Assembly: GCF_024259515.1 (NCBI RefSeq)
Contig: NZ_JANBWE010000004.1
Location: forward strand, 215,065 to 279,064
Reading direction: 5' to 3'
Origin: Salirhabdus salicampi
GTDB lineage: Bacteria > Bacillota > Bacilli > Bacillales > Alkalibacillaceae
Length of the DNA stretch: 64,000 nucleotides
Positions 53,713 through 63,226 of this stretch are shown here, piece by piece. The position numbers and the translations under genes were made by a program. Position 1 is the first letter of the stretch. Each line of letters begins with the position of its first letter. The notes below the pieces were generated by a model. That model saw only the letters and a list, made by a program, of their open reading frames with translations, was not told the DNA's origin and did no database searches.

Positions 53713-55113
53713 TTACTTATTATTTTCTTTTGTAACTTCTTTTAAAGCATCAGCAAGGAATTCGACATCCGTACCGACAATTACTTGAAAATTTGTGTTA
53801 CTTACTTTCATAAAACCTTTTGCACCTTGACGTTTTAATTCTTTCTCGTCTATCACCGACGCATCTTGAACAGTTAAACGTAAACGTGTTGCACAATTAT
53901 CGATTTGTTTTATATTGTCATAGCCACCTAGTGCATGTAAATAATGCTTTGCAAGTGAATAATATTTGTCTTCTCCGTTTCGACTTATTTCTTCATCGTT
54001 ATTGATGACTTCTTCGTCTTCTCGTCCAGGTGTCTTTAAGTCTAAAGCTCTAATCAAGAACACAAATAGGACAAAGTAAATCGCACCAAATATGAGACCG
54101 ATACCAAATAAAAGCCATGGTTTTTGGGCTATTCCTAAGTTTAGGAAGAAATCAATCGCACCAGCTGAGAAACCAAAACCGTGATGGATATCTAGAAGAT
54201 ATGTGATACTCATAGATAGTCCGGTTAGTATGGCGTGAATAACGTAAAGTAACGGAGATAAGAACATAAATAGAAATTCAAGTGGCTCTGTAATCCCTGT
54301 TAAGAATGCTGTGAAGGCAACTCCACCGATTAAACCAGCTACTGCAGCACGATTTTCTTTTTTCGCCGTTACAATCATCGCTAAACCTGCTGCCGGTAGA
54401 CCAAACATCATAATTGGGAAAAATCCTGTCATAAATGTCCCGGCTGTAGGATCACCTGCGAAGAAGCGGGACAAATCACCTTTTACAATTTCCCCAGCTG
54501 CATTCGTAAACTCACCAAATTCGAACCAAACAAGTGTATTTAAAACGTGATGCAATCCAACTGGAATTAATAAACGGTTTAAAAATCCGAATACCCCAGA
54601 ACCTAATGCACCAGCACTAATAATCCATTCACCAACGGAATTAATTCCTGCTTGAATTGGAGGCCATATTACCCCGAAAACACCTGCAAGCAGTACCATT
54701 GTGGCAGCGGTTACAATAGGTACAAAACGTCTTCCACCGAAGAAGGCCAGCCAGTCTGGCAACTTAATGGCGTGAAAGCGGTTGTAAAGAAGACCAGCAA
54801 TAATACCGGATATAATTCCACCAAGAACGGCCATATTAATATTTTCATTAATCGCTTCCGTACCTTGTGTTAAAACGAAATAACCAATCGCACCTGCTAA
54901 CCCAGCTGCACCATTTCCATCCTTCGAAAATCCTATTGCAACTCCAATGGCAAATATTAATGCTAAATTTGCAAATATAGCAGATCCTGCGCTTGCCATA
55001 AATTCAATATTCAGTAAATCGGGTTGACCTAAACGAAGTAGTAATGCTGCTGCAGGCAACACTGCGATAGGCAACATTAGTGACTTACCAATTCTTTGTA
55101 AAAAGCCTAACAT
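53713..55113 (-). CDS. nagE: PTS N-acetylglucosamine-specific EIICB
   Basis: PTS transporter of 466 residues. The EIIC domain (about 1-360) has about ten hydrophobic segments, with G-I-T-E-P-L-E-F-L-F (about 274-283), the sugar-binding region of the glucose-GlcNAc family. A charged linker is followed by the EIIB domain (about 385-466), phosphorylated at the cysteine in I-D-N-C-A-T-R-L-R-L. The EIIA domain is missing and must come from another protein. GlcNAc specificity follows from adjacency to nagA-nagB-nagR. It is divergent from nagA; operators lie between. Confidence 0.9.
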   Translation of the reverse strand: MLGFLQRIGKSLMLPIAVLPAAALLLRLGQPDLLNIEFMASAGSAIFANLALIFAIGVAIGFSKDGNGAAGLAGAIGYFVLTQGTEAINENINMAVLGGIISGIIAGLLYNRFHAIKLPDWLAFFGGRRFVPIVTAATMVLLAGVFGVIWPPIQAGINSVGEWIISAGALGSGVFGFLNRLLIPVGLHHVLNTLVWFEFGEFTNAAGEIVKGDLSRFFAGDPTAGTFMTGFFPIMMFGLPAAGLAMIVTAKKENRAAVAGLIGGVAFTAFLTGITEPLEFLFMFLSPLLYVIHAILTGLSMSITYLLDIHHGFGFSAGAIDFFLNLGIAQKPWLLFGIGLIFGAIYFVLFVFLIRALDLKTPGREDEEVINNDEEISRNGEDKYYSLAKHYLHALGGYDNIKQIDNCATRLRLTVQDASVIDEKELKRQGAKGFMKVSNTNFQVIVGTDVEFLADALKEVTKENNK

Positions 55114-55175
55114 AACTTCACTCCCTTTTTATATAAAGACGTCTCATGTCGAATCTTATCACACAGTCTGAAAGG

Positions 55176-55189
55176 TTGTCTATACCAAT
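55176..55189 (-). promoter_or_regulatory. Candidate NagR operator (dre) for nagE
   Basis: Minus-strand ATTGGTATAGACAA matches the dre operator core of the GntR/HutC regulator NagR (YvoA), close to ATTGGTATAGACAACT, as known from B. subtilis nagP and nagAB. It lies 63 bases upstream of the nagE start. Confidence 0.8.
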
Positions 55190-55199
55190 CATTTTTTAT

Positions 55200-55213
55200 T
55201 GTAAACGGTTACT
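55200..55213. promoter_or_regulatory. Candidate cre (CcpA) site
   Basis: TGTAAACGGTTACT matches the cre consensus TGWAANCGNTNWCA at all but the last base. It lies between the two NagR sites and could repress both directions. Confidence 0.7.
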
Positions 55214-55265
55214 GTACGGCCGTATTAGGAATGGGGGATAATAGTTAAGAAACACTGCTTGCAAA

Positions 55266-55279
55266 ATTGGTCTATACAA
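55266..55279 (+). promoter_or_regulatory. Candidate NagR operator (dre) for nagAB
   Basis: ATTGGTCTATACAA, a second dre-like sequence (palindromic TTGGTCTATACAA), 88 bases before nagA. Confidence 0.75.
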
Positions 55280-55366
55280 GTGTACATTAAGGTGTTATTC
55301 TATGCTTAGAAATTATTCTAAAGGTGAAAAATAATCTTTATATACGCTAAAGGTGTGAGATAACAA

Positions 55367-56542
55367 ATGAAAAAAGTAATTACGAACGCCTCCATTTATA
55401 CAGAACAAGATGTGATCAAAAATGGCTTTATCATGTTCGAACATGGGGTAATAACCGACATTGGAGCAGTAGATCAATTACGGACTACCGACGAATACGA
55501 AATCATTCAATTAGAGGATAGCTATAAAATAATCCCCGGTATGATAGATGTTCATATACATGGTGCAAACGGTGCCGACACAATGGACGGGACTACTGAG
55601 GCATTACACATCATGGCTACCTCCCTACCGAAAGAAGGAACTACAAGTTTCTTGGCAACAACGATGACTCAATCAGGAGAACAAATTGAAAAAGCACTAA
55701 AAAATGTGAAAAAGTTTATAAATAAAGATCAAAAAGTCGGACAATCAGAAGTGTTAGGCGTGCACTTGGAAGGACCATTTATCAACAAGGATAAAGCGGG
55801 GGCTCAACCTTCTGACTATATTATTGATCCAAATGTAGACTTATTTAAAAAGTGGGAAAAGATATCGGGTAATACGATAAAGCTCGTTACCCTTGCTCCA
55901 GAATTACAGGGTGCAACTGAACTTATACAATATTTAGCGAAACAATCTATTGTTGCATCAATTGGCCACTCGGATGCAAAATTATCAGAAGTTGACAAAG
56001 CGATTCAGGAAGGTGTTACGCATATTACACACTTATTTAATCAAATGCGTGGCTTTCATCATCGTGAACCAGGTCTTGCAGGTGCTGCTTTATTACGCGA
56101 TGAGTTAATGGTTGAACTCATTTCAGATGGTGTACACGCCCATCCTGAAGCGGTCAGGCTTGCCTTTCAACAAAAAGGTGCCGATAAACTCATCTTAATA
56201 ACTGATGCTATGCGTGCAAAGTGTTTGAAAAGCGGCACATATGACCTTGGGGGACAAGCGGTTACCGTAACGGAGGATAAAGCATTTCTTGAAGACGGCA
56301 CATTAGCTGGTAGTGTATTAGAAATGGATTCTGCTTTGAAAAATATGATGTCCTTTTCGAATTGTACACTTGAAGAAGCCATTTTGATGACGGCAACAAA
56401 CCCGGCAAAGGAACTTAACGTTTATGACCGAAAAGGGAGTATCCAAATAGGAAAGGATGCAGACCTCGTCATCTTAAATGAGGAACAGGATGTAGAAATG
56501 ACATTCTGCCGAGGACAACTGGCATATAAAAAAGGGGTGTGA
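55367..56542 (+). CDS. nagA: N-acetylglucosamine-6-phosphate deacetylase
   Basis: Removes acetate from GlcNAc-6-phosphate. Amidohydrolase-fold protein of 391 residues: G-M-I-D-V-H-I-H-G (about 58-66), H-L-E-G-P-F (about 130-135) with the metal glutamate, I-G-H-S-D-A (about 199-204), T-H-L-F-N-Q-M (about 219-225) and I-T-D-A-M (about 280-284) with the catalytic aspartate. AAAGGTG precedes ATG 55367. Overlaps nagB's ribosome binding site; the two act in sequence. Confidence 0.95.
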   Translation: MKKVITNASIYTEQDVIKNGFIMFEHGVITDIGAVDQLRTTDEYEIIQLEDSYKIIPGMIDVHIHGANGADTMDGTTEALHIMATSLPKEGTTSFLATTMTQSGEQIEKALKNVKKFINKDQKVGQSEVLGVHLEGPFINKDKAGAQPSDYIIDPNVDLFKKWEKISGNTIKLVTLAPELQGATELIQYLAKQSIVASIGHSDAKLSEVDKAIQEGVTHITHLFNQMRGFHHREPGLAGAALLRDELMVELISDGVHAHPEAVRLAFQQKGADKLILITDAMRAKCLKSGTYDLGGQAVTVTEDKAFLEDGTLAGSVLEMDSALKNMMSFSNCTLEEAILMTATNPAKELNVYDRKGSIQIGKDADLVILNEEQDVEMTFCRGQLAYKKGV

Positions 56543-56547
56543 CAACT

Positions 56548-57300
56548 ATGAAAATAATTAAAGCAAAAAATTACACGGAAATGAGCCAATTAGCATCTGA
56601 ACGAATTTTTGATAAAATTAAAAACGTTGCCAACGTAACCTTGGGACTTGCCACTGGTGGAACACCGACCCGAACGTATCAATATTTAATTGATGATTAT
56701 GAGAAAAACAACACATCGTATAGCCATGTAACTACGTTCAACTTAGACGAATATATAGGGTTATCGCCCAATGATTCCAACAGTTACCGCTATTACATGG
56801 ATAAACATTTGTTTAACCATATTCCAATTCCAAAAGAACAAACTCATATACCAAACGGGCTTGCGAAAGATTTACAGTTAGAATGTGAAGCTTATGAAAA
56901 GAAAATTGATAACCATGGAATTGATCTTCAAATTCTTGGTCTAGGAAGCAATGGACACATTGGGTTCAATGAACCGGGAACGAATTTTGATTCAAATACG
57001 CATGTAGTGAATTTAGCTGATTCTACAAGGGAAGCAAATGCTCGATTTTTCAATAGCTTAGAGGAAGTGCCAACGAAAGCTATCACAATGGGAATTCGTT
57101 CCATTATGAAAAGTAAGGAAATTATATTGTTAGTTTCAGGGGAAAGAAAGAAGGAAGCTTTAACACGGTTGTTAGATGGAGAAGTGGATGAGTCTTTCCC
57201 AGCTTCAATATTAAAACAACACCCTAATGTCACCATTATTGCTGATAAGGCTGTATTAGGTGAGAAGGGCGTATCCTTAGCTTATAACTACGCGAATTAA
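56548..57300 (+). CDS. nagB: Glucosamine-6-phosphate deaminase
   Basis: Converts glucosamine 6-phosphate to fructose 6-phosphate and ammonia, feeding glycolysis. The 250-residue protein has L-A-T-G-G-T-P (about 33-39), N-L-D-E-Y (about 65-69) with the catalytic aspartate, G-S-N-G-H-I-G-F-N-E-P-G (about 135-146) with the catalytic histidine. ATG 56548 follows GGGGTGTGA, which includes the nagA stop; GTG 56539 overlaps nagA. Central gene of nagA-nagB-nagR. Confidence 0.95.
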   Translation: MKIIKAKNYTEMSQLASERIFDKIKNVANVTLGLATGGTPTRTYQYLIDDYEKNNTSYSHVTTFNLDEYIGLSPNDSNSYRYYMDKHLFNHIPIPKEQTHIPNGLAKDLQLECEAYEKKIDNHGIDLQILGLGSNGHIGFNEPGTNFDSNTHVVNLADSTREANARFFNSLEEVPTKAITMGIRSIMKSKEIILLVSGERKKEALTRLLDGEVDESFPASILKQHPNVTIIADKAVLGEKGVSLAYNYAN

Positions 57301-57325
57301 GGGGATTTGTGGGAGGTGACAGAAC

Positions 57326-58051
57326 ATGATTGATAAAGCTTCACCGGTTCCGATATATCATCAATTAGAAGAATATATAAAAAGTCAATTAGATAATGGT
57401 ACATTTAAACCTGGTGATGCTTTACCTTCCGAGAGAGAATTTGCCGAAAGGTTTAACATTAGTCGAATGACCGTTCGGCAAGCTATTAATAATTTAGTAA
57501 ATGAACAAATGTTGTACCGCATAAAAGGGAAAGGCACATTTGTTATGGAAGAAAAATTTGAGCAATCATTAAAAGGGTTGACGAGCTTTACTGAGGATAT
57601 GAGAGATCGAGGGATGGAAGCAAGCAGTGTATTGCTTAGCTTTCAAGTTGTTCCGGCAACTGATAAAATTGCCAGTCGGCTGAATATTCAACAGTATGCT
57701 CCGGTCTATGAAATAAAAAGGATTCGGTTAGCGAATGAAATCCCTATGGCTCTAGAACGTACGTATATGTCCGCCAATAAAGTTCAAGGCTTAACCGAGG
57801 AAATTGTAAAGAATTCATTATATGAATATGTAGAAACCCAACTTAAGTTAAACATTAGCAAAGGCACTCAAGTTATTGAGGCTGCAATTGCGAATGATGA
57901 GGAAATGGAACACTTACAAGTTTCGGATCATGCTCCTATTTTATTAATGGAAAGAACATCTAGCCTTGAAGATGACACGGTTTTAGAAGTTGTCATCTCT
58001 TCCTATCGAGGTGATCGATATAAATTTATGATTGATCTTCAACGCTCCTAG
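57326..58051 (+). CDS. nagR: GntR-family repressor NagR
   Basis: Transcription regulator of 241 residues, HutC subfamily. The winged HTH (about 5-72) includes L-P-S-E-R-E-F-A-E-R-F-N-I-S-R-M-T-V-R (about 33-51); a UTRA effector domain (about 92-230) follows, with R-I-R-L-A-N (about 131-136). It likely senses GlcN-6-P or GlcNAc-6-P and binds the two dre sites upstream of nagA and nagE, including its own operon. GGGAGGTGACAG precedes the ATG, 25 bases after nagB. Confidence 0.93.
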   Translation: MIDKASPVPIYHQLEEYIKSQLDNGTFKPGDALPSEREFAERFNISRMTVRQAINNLVNEQMLYRIKGKGTFVMEEKFEQSLKGLTSFTEDMRDRGMEASSVLLSFQVVPATDKIASRLNIQQYAPVYEIKRIRLANEIPMALERTYMSANKVQGLTEEIVKNSLYEYVETQLKLNISKGTQVIEAAIANDEEMEHLQVSDHAPILLMERTSSLEDDTVLEVVISSYRGDRYKFMIDLQRS

Positions 58052-58087
58052 AGCTTTCCTAGAAAAATATAGCAGGATTCCCAATGG

Positions 58088-58117
58088 TTGACATAGTAAA
58101 AAGTAGTGGGCTATATT
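58088..58117 (+). promoter_or_regulatory. Promoter of the small gene at 58144
   Basis: Perfect TTGACA (58088-58093), 18 bases, TATATT (58112-58117). Confidence 0.7.
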
Positions 58118-58143
58118 TTTTAATGGATAATGGAGGGCATATC

Positions 58144-58443
58144 TTGAAGAAATTATACCGGATTCGCACTACAAAAAGGACGAAAGTGTTAAATGTCTTT
58201 TTTATGATTATGTATGGTTATTTTTCCATTCATCGACGAGACTATCGAAACATTCCAGGTAAGAAGTTAAAACATTTTGGTTGGATGCCTAAAGGAACAG
58301 AAGGTTGGGTTGTGGAAAAGTGGGGAAAAAAATACTTTTCTCCAGATATAGATCAAGAAGGACTTGATCAATACACACCTGTAAATCAACCTCACATACT
58401 TATTTCAATCCGAAAACTAAAGGGACAGTATCATAAATTGTAG
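58144..58443 (+). CDS. Uncharacterised small basic protein
   Basis: Protein of 99 residues, strongly basic, starting MKKLYRIRTTKRTKVLNVFF. It has one short hydrophobic stretch (about 17-26, FFMIMYGYF) and later G-W-M-P-K-G-T-E-G-W-V-V-E-K-W and Q-P-H-I-L-I-S-I-R-K. TTG 58144 lies about six bases after GGAGGG; the upstream ATG at 58084 lies in the promoter. I do not recognise the family. It has its own promoter and a hairpin after it. Confidence 0.6.
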   Translation: MKKLYRIRTTKRTKVLNVFFMIMYGYFSIHRRDYRNIPGKKLKHFGWMPKGTEGWVVEKWGKKYFSPDIDQEGLDQYTPVNQPHILISIRKLKGQYHKL

Positions 58444-58453
58444 ACAATCATGA

Positions 58454-58500
58454 ATAATCCCCCTGCTAAATATAGCAGGGGGATTATTGTATATATTATT
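58454..58500. terminator. Terminator between the small gene and mnmM
   Basis: ATAATCCCCCTGCTA and TAGCAGGGGGATTAT form a 14-bp stem around AATA, followed by ATTGTATATATTATTTTTTT. Confidence 0.75.
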
Positions 58501-59062
58501 TTTTTTCGATAGCTAATACAAATGGTGGTGAATTTTGTTGGTTTAAAAAGCGGTACTGTAACACGTTAAACGATTTTTGTGGAAGCTGTCCTAACTGATG
58601 AAGGAGATAATTCTTTTCTTCATTGCCTCCTTCATGACCATAATAGACAACGAGAACAACAACCTTATTTCGCTTTAAATGGGTAAGAACTGTTTGTACC
58701 GCGTTCCACGTTGAGTTAGGTTTTGTAATAACTGATTTGTCACTACCAGGTAAATACCCGAGATTGAAAATAGCACCACCTATGTTATAAATCGCGTCTT
58801 CTCTTAAATAGGTTAATACCTTCTCGTGGCTGTCCTGTATTAGTGATACGTTTTTTACTTGCAAATCGTTTATACGTTCCGATGTGTTTTGGATGGCTTG
58901 TTCTTGTATGTCAAAGGCATAAACATGACCAGCTTCCCCAACTAACTGTGCCAATTTGATCGTATCGTTACCGTTTCCTGCAGTACCATCGATTACGATG
59001 TCCCCTTTTGATACTGTCTTTTCTAATAATTCATGTGCAAATGGTATTACCCTTTTTAACAT
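58496..59062 (-). CDS. mnmM: tRNA 5-aminomethyl-2-thiouridine methyltransferase MnmM (YtqB)
   Basis: SAM-dependent methyltransferase of 188 residues. I-D-G-T-A-G-N-G-N-D-T (about 24-34) binds SAM, followed by A-F-D-I-Q (about 49-53) and F-N-L-G-Y-L-P-G-S-D-K (about 99-109). YtqB was long called an rRNA methylase; it is now known as MnmM, which methylates nm5s2U to mnm5s2U at tRNA position 34 in Gram-positive bacteria. Its ATG overlaps the last seven bases of the upstream gene, with AGAGGTGCACG as ribosome binding site. Confidence 0.88.
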   Translation of the reverse strand: MLKRVIPFAHELLEKTVSKGDIVIDGTAGNGNDTIKLAQLVGEAGHVYAFDIQEQAIQNTSERINDLQVKNVSLIQDSHEKVLTYLREDAIYNIGGAIFNLGYLPGSDKSVITKPNSTWNAVQTVLTHLKRNKVVVLVVYYGHEGGNEEKNYLLHQLGQLPQKSFNVLQYRFLNQQNSPPFVLAIEKK

Positions 59063-60012
59063 GATGCGTGCACCTCTTTATATAGCTTTCCTTGCCAACT
59101 ATTGCGTTCCTTTAATTCTCGGTCAATGCTATTTAGGACGTCCCATTTATTCATACTCCACATAGGCCCTATTAATAAATCAGGAGGACCATCGCCTGTG
59201 ATACGGTGAATGACCATTTCAGGCGGTAAAATTTCTAACTGGTCTACAACCAATTTAATGTATTCTTCCTTTGTTAAAAACTCAACCATCCCTTTTTCAT
59301 ATTGCTTCACCATTGCCGTGCCCTTTAATAAATGTAATAAATGAATTTTGATTCCTTGTACATCCATATTCGCAACGGTTTTTGCTGTCTCCATCATCAT
59401 GTTGTAATCCTCACCAGGTAGACCATTAATGATGTGGGAGCAAACGCGAATGTTATGCTTTCGCAACTTTTGTACACCTTCGTAATAGCATTGAAGATCA
59501 TGGGCGCGGTTAATGACGTCTGCTGTCTTTTGATGTGCCGTTTGCAAACCAAGTTCAATCCATAAATACGTTCGTTCGTTTAGCTCTGCCAAATATTGTA
59601 CAACGTCATCGGGTAAACAGTCCGGCCGTGTTGCAATGGAAATTCCGACCACGCCTTCTTGTTGAAGCACCGTTTCAAATTTTCTTCTTAGTTCTTCAAC
59701 TGGGGCGTGGGTATTAGTGAAAGCTTGAAAATACGCCATATATTTACCATCTTTCCACTTTTTATGCATACGTTCCTTTATATCATGAAATTGAGTTTCT
59801 AAATCATCGCGCCGGTTACCGGCGAAATCACCACTTCCAGACACAGAGCAAAACGTACAGCCACCATAAGCTACTGTACCATCCCGGTTCGGGCAGTCAA
59901 ACCCGCCGTCTAACGGGATTTTAAAAACTTTATGACCAAAATGACGTTTCAAATGATAATTCCAAGAATGATACCTTTTATGATCAAAGGAATATGGAAA
60001 AGGGTTGTTCAT
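59056..60012 (-). CDS. mnmL: Radical SAM protein MnmL (YtqA)
   Basis: Radical SAM enzyme of 318 residues. The cluster cysteines are in D-C-P-N-R-D-G...G-G-C-T-F-C (C40, C52, C55). This YtqA type is proposed to convert cmnm5s2U to nm5s2U, handing its product to MnmM, whose gene overlaps its end. C-x-x-x-C spacing is longer than in most radical SAM enzymes, as in the TIGR01212 family. ATG 60012 follows AAAGGAG. The two genes form one transcript. Confidence 0.87.
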   Translation of the reverse strand: MNNPFPYSFDHKRYHSWNYHLKRHFGHKVFKIPLDGGFDCPNRDGTVAYGGCTFCSVSGSGDFAGNRRDDLETQFHDIKERMHKKWKDGKYMAYFQAFTNTHAPVEELRRKFETVLQQEGVVGISIATRPDCLPDDVVQYLAELNERTYLWIELGLQTAHQKTADVINRAHDLQCYYEGVQKLRKHNIRVCSHIINGLPGEDYNMMMETAKTVANMDVQGIKIHLLHLLKGTAMVKQYEKGMVEFLTKEEYIKLVVDQLEILPPEMVIHRITGDGPPDLLIGPMWSMNKWDVLNSIDRELKERNSWQGKLYKEVHASC

Positions 60013-60144
60013 GTTAATACTCCTTTAAAAGTAAGTTTGAATACTTATTGATTGTAGCATGGATTAGGAAACAGGGAAATTCTGCTCCCTTGAGTGTCGT
60101 ATAGAAAAATGGGATTAGTGAATATTACAAATGAGGTGATGGTT

Positions 60145-60423
60145 ATGACTACTCACGCATCAATGGAACATTTTGTTGAAGAAATTAAAGAACGAGTAGC
60201 AATCGCCAAAGGTCAATTAAATGAAACTAACCGAAATGGATATCCGGTTGATGAAGAATATAGTGATGCTCAAATTGCACTGGAACAGGCAGAGCGGGCA
60301 ATCGAGCATATGATGATTAGTGCAAACGACCAACAAAAAGAAGAGTTATATCGTCTCCATTTACAAGTATCCCACGTCTTAAATGACATGTATTTAGATG
60401 AAACGGATTTAGAGCAGTATTAG
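60145..60423 (+). CDS. ytzC: DUF2524 protein YtzC
   Basis: Protein of 92 residues, helical, of the YtzC/DUF2524 family: repeated charged helices (E-E-I-K-E-R-V-A-I-A-K-G-Q-L, A-L-E-Q-A-E-R-A-I-E). No membrane segment. ATG 60145 follows GAGGTGATGG at good spacing; the other in-frame ATG at 60139 overlaps that ribosome binding site. Function unknown; position beside ytqAB agrees with B. subtilis. Confidence 0.8.
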   Translation: MTTHASMEHFVEEIKERVAIAKGQLNETNRNGYPVDEEYSDAQIALEQAERAIEHMMISANDQQKEELYRLHLQVSHVLNDMYLDETDLEQY

Positions 60424-60450
60424 AAAGTCGGTAAATCCGACTTTCTTTTT
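60422..60450 (+). terminator. Terminator after ytzC
   Basis: AGAAAGTCGG-TAAAT-CCGACTTTCT hairpin followed by TTTT. Confidence 0.88.
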
Positions 60451-60482
60451 AATGTGAAAGTGCCCAATGTAAGGGAAACATC

Positions 60483-60511
60483 TTGACATTCCCTTCCCCG
60501 TTCATTAAAAT
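60483..60511 (+). promoter_or_regulatory. Promoter of leuS leader
   Basis: TTGACA (60483-60488), 17 bases, TAAAAT (60506-60511). Confidence 0.8.
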
Positions 60512-60529
60512 ACGAATCAAATAAGTATT

Positions 60530-60770
60530 GGTCGTAAACAGATGATAAGGAGTAGTAGTGATGAGCCAAGAGACAATAGAGAGGTAGCGGTTGGTGCAAG
60601 CTATCCTTGGACATCATGAACTCGCCTTTGATGTTGCAAATGTGAACAGTCATTAGCATTTGCCGTTTATCCGCGATAAGGATACTGAAGAGGGCACTTC
60701 GATAGTGCTAATTTGGGTGGTACCGCGGGAAAAGACTCTCGTCCCATAGTGATGGGATGGGAGTTTTTTT
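60530..60770 (+). promoter_or_regulatory. Leucine T-box riboswitch of leuS
   Basis: A T-box leader: specifier CTC, a leucine codon, at 60621-60623 in the Stem I loop (GAACTCGCC); upstream conserved GGTGCAAGC; the T-box sequence GGGTGGTACCGCGG at 60715-60728; and a terminator GACTCTCGTCCCAT / ATGGGATGGGAG with a seven-base T-run (60734-60768). Uncharged leucine tRNA would pair with the T-box and allow read-through into leuS. Confidence 0.95.
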
Positions 60771-60807
60771 ATGACGTTACATAAGTTGTGGATAAGGAGG
60801 AAAAATT

Positions 60808-63222
60808 ATGGCATTTGATCATAAGCAAATAGAACAAAAATGGCAGCAATATTGGGAAAAACATAAAACGTTCAAAACAGATGGTGAATCAGAGAAGGAA
60901 AAGTTTTATGCGCTAGATATGTTTCCATACCCTTCAGGGGCTGGTCTTCATGTAGGGCACCCGGAGGGATATACAGCAACAGACATTTTGTCACGAATGA
61001 AACGGATGCAAGGGTATGAAGTGTTACATCCAATGGGGTGGGATGCCTTCGGTTTACCTGCCGAACAATATGCACTAGATACAGGGAATGACCCAGAAGA
61101 ATTCACAAAAGAAAACATTAATAACTTCCGTCGCCAAATTAAGTCGTTAGGCTTTTCCTATGACTGGGACCGTGAGATTAATACGACAGACCCAAATTAC
61201 TATAAATGGACTCAGTGGATTTTCTTAAAACTTTATGAAAAGGGACTTGCCTATATTGATGAAGTTCCGGTTAACTGGTGCCCGGCTCTCGGAACTGTTC
61301 TTGCAAATGAAGAAGTTATTGATGGGAAAAGTGAACGTGGCGGTCATCCTGTCATCCGAAAACCAATGAAGCAATGGATGTTGAAAATTACAGCATATGC
61401 TGATCGTTTGTTAGAAGATCTTGAAGATTTAGACTGGCCAGAAAGTATAAAGGATATGCAGCGAAACTGGATTGGTCGTTCTGAAGGTGCAGAAATTACT
61501 TTTTCAATTGATGAAACGGAAGAAACGTTTGAAGCGTTCACAACTCGACCAGATACGTTGTTTGGTGCCACATACGCTGTTCTTGCACCGGAACATCCAC
61601 TAGTCGATAAAATCACAACGCCCGACCAGAAGGAAGCAGTTGAATCATACATCAAGGAGATCCAAACGAAAAGTGATTTAGAACGTACAGATTTGGCAAA
61701 AGAGAAAACGGGTGTATTTACGGGTGCTTACGCCATAAACCCGATGAATGGAAATAAAATGCCGATATGGATAGCTGACTACGTGTTAGTAACATATGGA
61801 ACAGGTGCAATTATGGCGGTTCCAGCCCACGACGAACGGGATTATGAATTTGCGAAAACCTTCGACCTCCCTATTGTAGAGGTTGTAGAAGGCGGAAACA
61901 TCGAAGAAGAAGCATACACAGAAGATGGTAAACATGTAAATAGTGACTTTTTGAACGGACTATATAAAGATGAAGCGATCCAAAAGGCAATCGATTGGCT
62001 TGAAGAAAAAGGTTATGGTAAGAAAAAAGTGACGTATCGTCTCCGTGATTGGCTTTTTAGTCGTCAGCGTTATTGGGGCGAACCAATACCGGTCATTCAT
62101 TGGGAAGATGGTACGATGGAAGGGGTTTCAGAAGATCAACTTCCACTGGAATTACCGAAGACGACAGAAATTAAGCCATCTGGAACAGGTGAATCACCAT
62201 TAGCTAATATAGCTGACTGGGTTGAAGTAACTGATCCTGAAACAGGTAAAAAAGGACGACTGGAAACGAACACAATGCCACAGTGGGCTGGAAGCTGTTG
62301 GTATTACTTACGATTTATTGATCCGCATAACAGTGAGCAACTAGCTGATCCAGAAAAATTAAAGAAGTGGTTGCCGGTAGATATTTATATCGGAGGTGCA
62401 GAACATGCTGTCCTTCACCTCCTGTACGCTCGTTTCTGGCATAAGTTTCTATATGACATTGGTGTAGTACCAACGAAGGAGCCTTTCCAAAAGCTCTTTA
62501 ACCAAGGAATGATTCTTGGAGAGAATAATGAGAAAATGAGTAAATCGAAAGGGAATGTTGTAAATCCCGACGAAATAGTAGAATCTCATGGAGCCGATAC
62601 TCTTCGCCTATATGAAATGTTTATGGGGCCACTTGATGCATCAATTGCATGGAGTACAAATGGTTTAGACGGAGCTCGTAGATTCCTTGACCGAGTTTGG
62701 CGTCTGTATGTAGAAGATGGTCAATCCTTGAGTGCAAAAATTCAGGATACAACAAATGAAGACTTAGAACGTGTGTATCACGAAACAGTGAAAAAAGTAT
62801 CGGAAAACTTTGAGGAACTGCGCTTTAACACTGGAATCTCTCAAATGATGGTGTTTGTAAACGAATGTTATAAAGCAGAAGTCATTCCAACTGAATATGC
62901 TGAAGGTTTTGTGAAGTTACTTTCACCAGTTGCACCTCATTTGGCTGAGGAGCTGTGGGGAAAACTGGGACATGAGGGTACGGTAAGTTATGAAGCGTGG
63001 CCAACATATGATGAGAATAAACTCGTTTCAAATGAAATTGAAATTGTTGTGCAAGTAATGGGAAAAGTTAGAGCACGTATTTTAATGGATAAAGATGCTT
63101 CGAAGGAAGAAATGGAAAAAATCGCTCTTGAACATGAAAAGGTTCAAGAGTGGATTGAGGGGAAAACAATTCGAAAGGTAATTGCTATCCCGGGAAAATT
63201 AGTAAACATTGTAGCCAATTAA
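60808..63222 (+). CDS. leuS: Leucyl-tRNA synthetase
   Basis: Class I aminoacyl-tRNA synthetase of 804 residues. HIGH motif in [12 protein letters not shown] (about 40-51), the CP1 editing domain (about 220-400) with [10 protein letters not shown] and the D-E-R-D editing residues, and K-M-S-K-S (about 574-578). AAGGAGG precedes ATG 60808. Controlled by the T-box leader. Confidence 0.97.
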   Translation: MAFDHKQIEQKWQQYWEKHKTFKTDGESEKEKFYALDMFPYPSGAGLHVGHPEGYTATDILSRMKRMQGYEVLHPMGWDAFGLPAEQYALDTGNDPEEFTKENINNFRRQIKSLGFSYDWDREINTTDPNYYKWTQWIFLKLYEKGLAYIDEVPVNWCPALGTVLANEEVIDGKSERGGHPVIRKPMKQWMLKITAYADRLLEDLEDLDWPESIKDMQRNWIGRSEGAEITFSIDETEETFEAFTTRPDTLFGATYAVLAPEHPLVDKITTPDQKEAVESYIKEIQTKSDLERTDLAKEKTGVFTGAYAINPMNGNKMPIWIADYVLVTYGTGAIMAVPAHDERDYEFAKTFDLPIVEVVEGGNIEEEAYTEDGKHVNSDFLNGLYKDEAIQKAIDWLEEKGYGKKKVTYRLRDWLFSRQRYWGEPIPVIHWEDGTMEGVSEDQLPLELPKTTEIKPSGTGESPLANIADWVEVTDPETGKKGRLETNTMPQWAGSCWYYLRFIDPHNSEQLADPEKLKKWLPVDIYIGGAEHAVLHLLYARFWHKFLYDIGVVPTKEPFQKLFNQGMILGENNEKMSKSKGNVVNPDEIVESHGADTLRLYEMFMGPLDASIAWSTNGLDGARRFLDRVWRLYVEDGQSLSAKIQDTTNEDLERVYHETVKKVSENFEELRFNTGISQMMVFVNECYKAEVIPTEYAEGFVKLLSPVAPHLAEELWGKLGHEGTVSYEAWPTYDENKLVSNEIEIVVQVMGKVRARILMDKDASKEEMEKIALEHEKVQEWIEGKTIRKVIAIPGKLVNIVAN

Positions 63223-63226
63223 ATAT

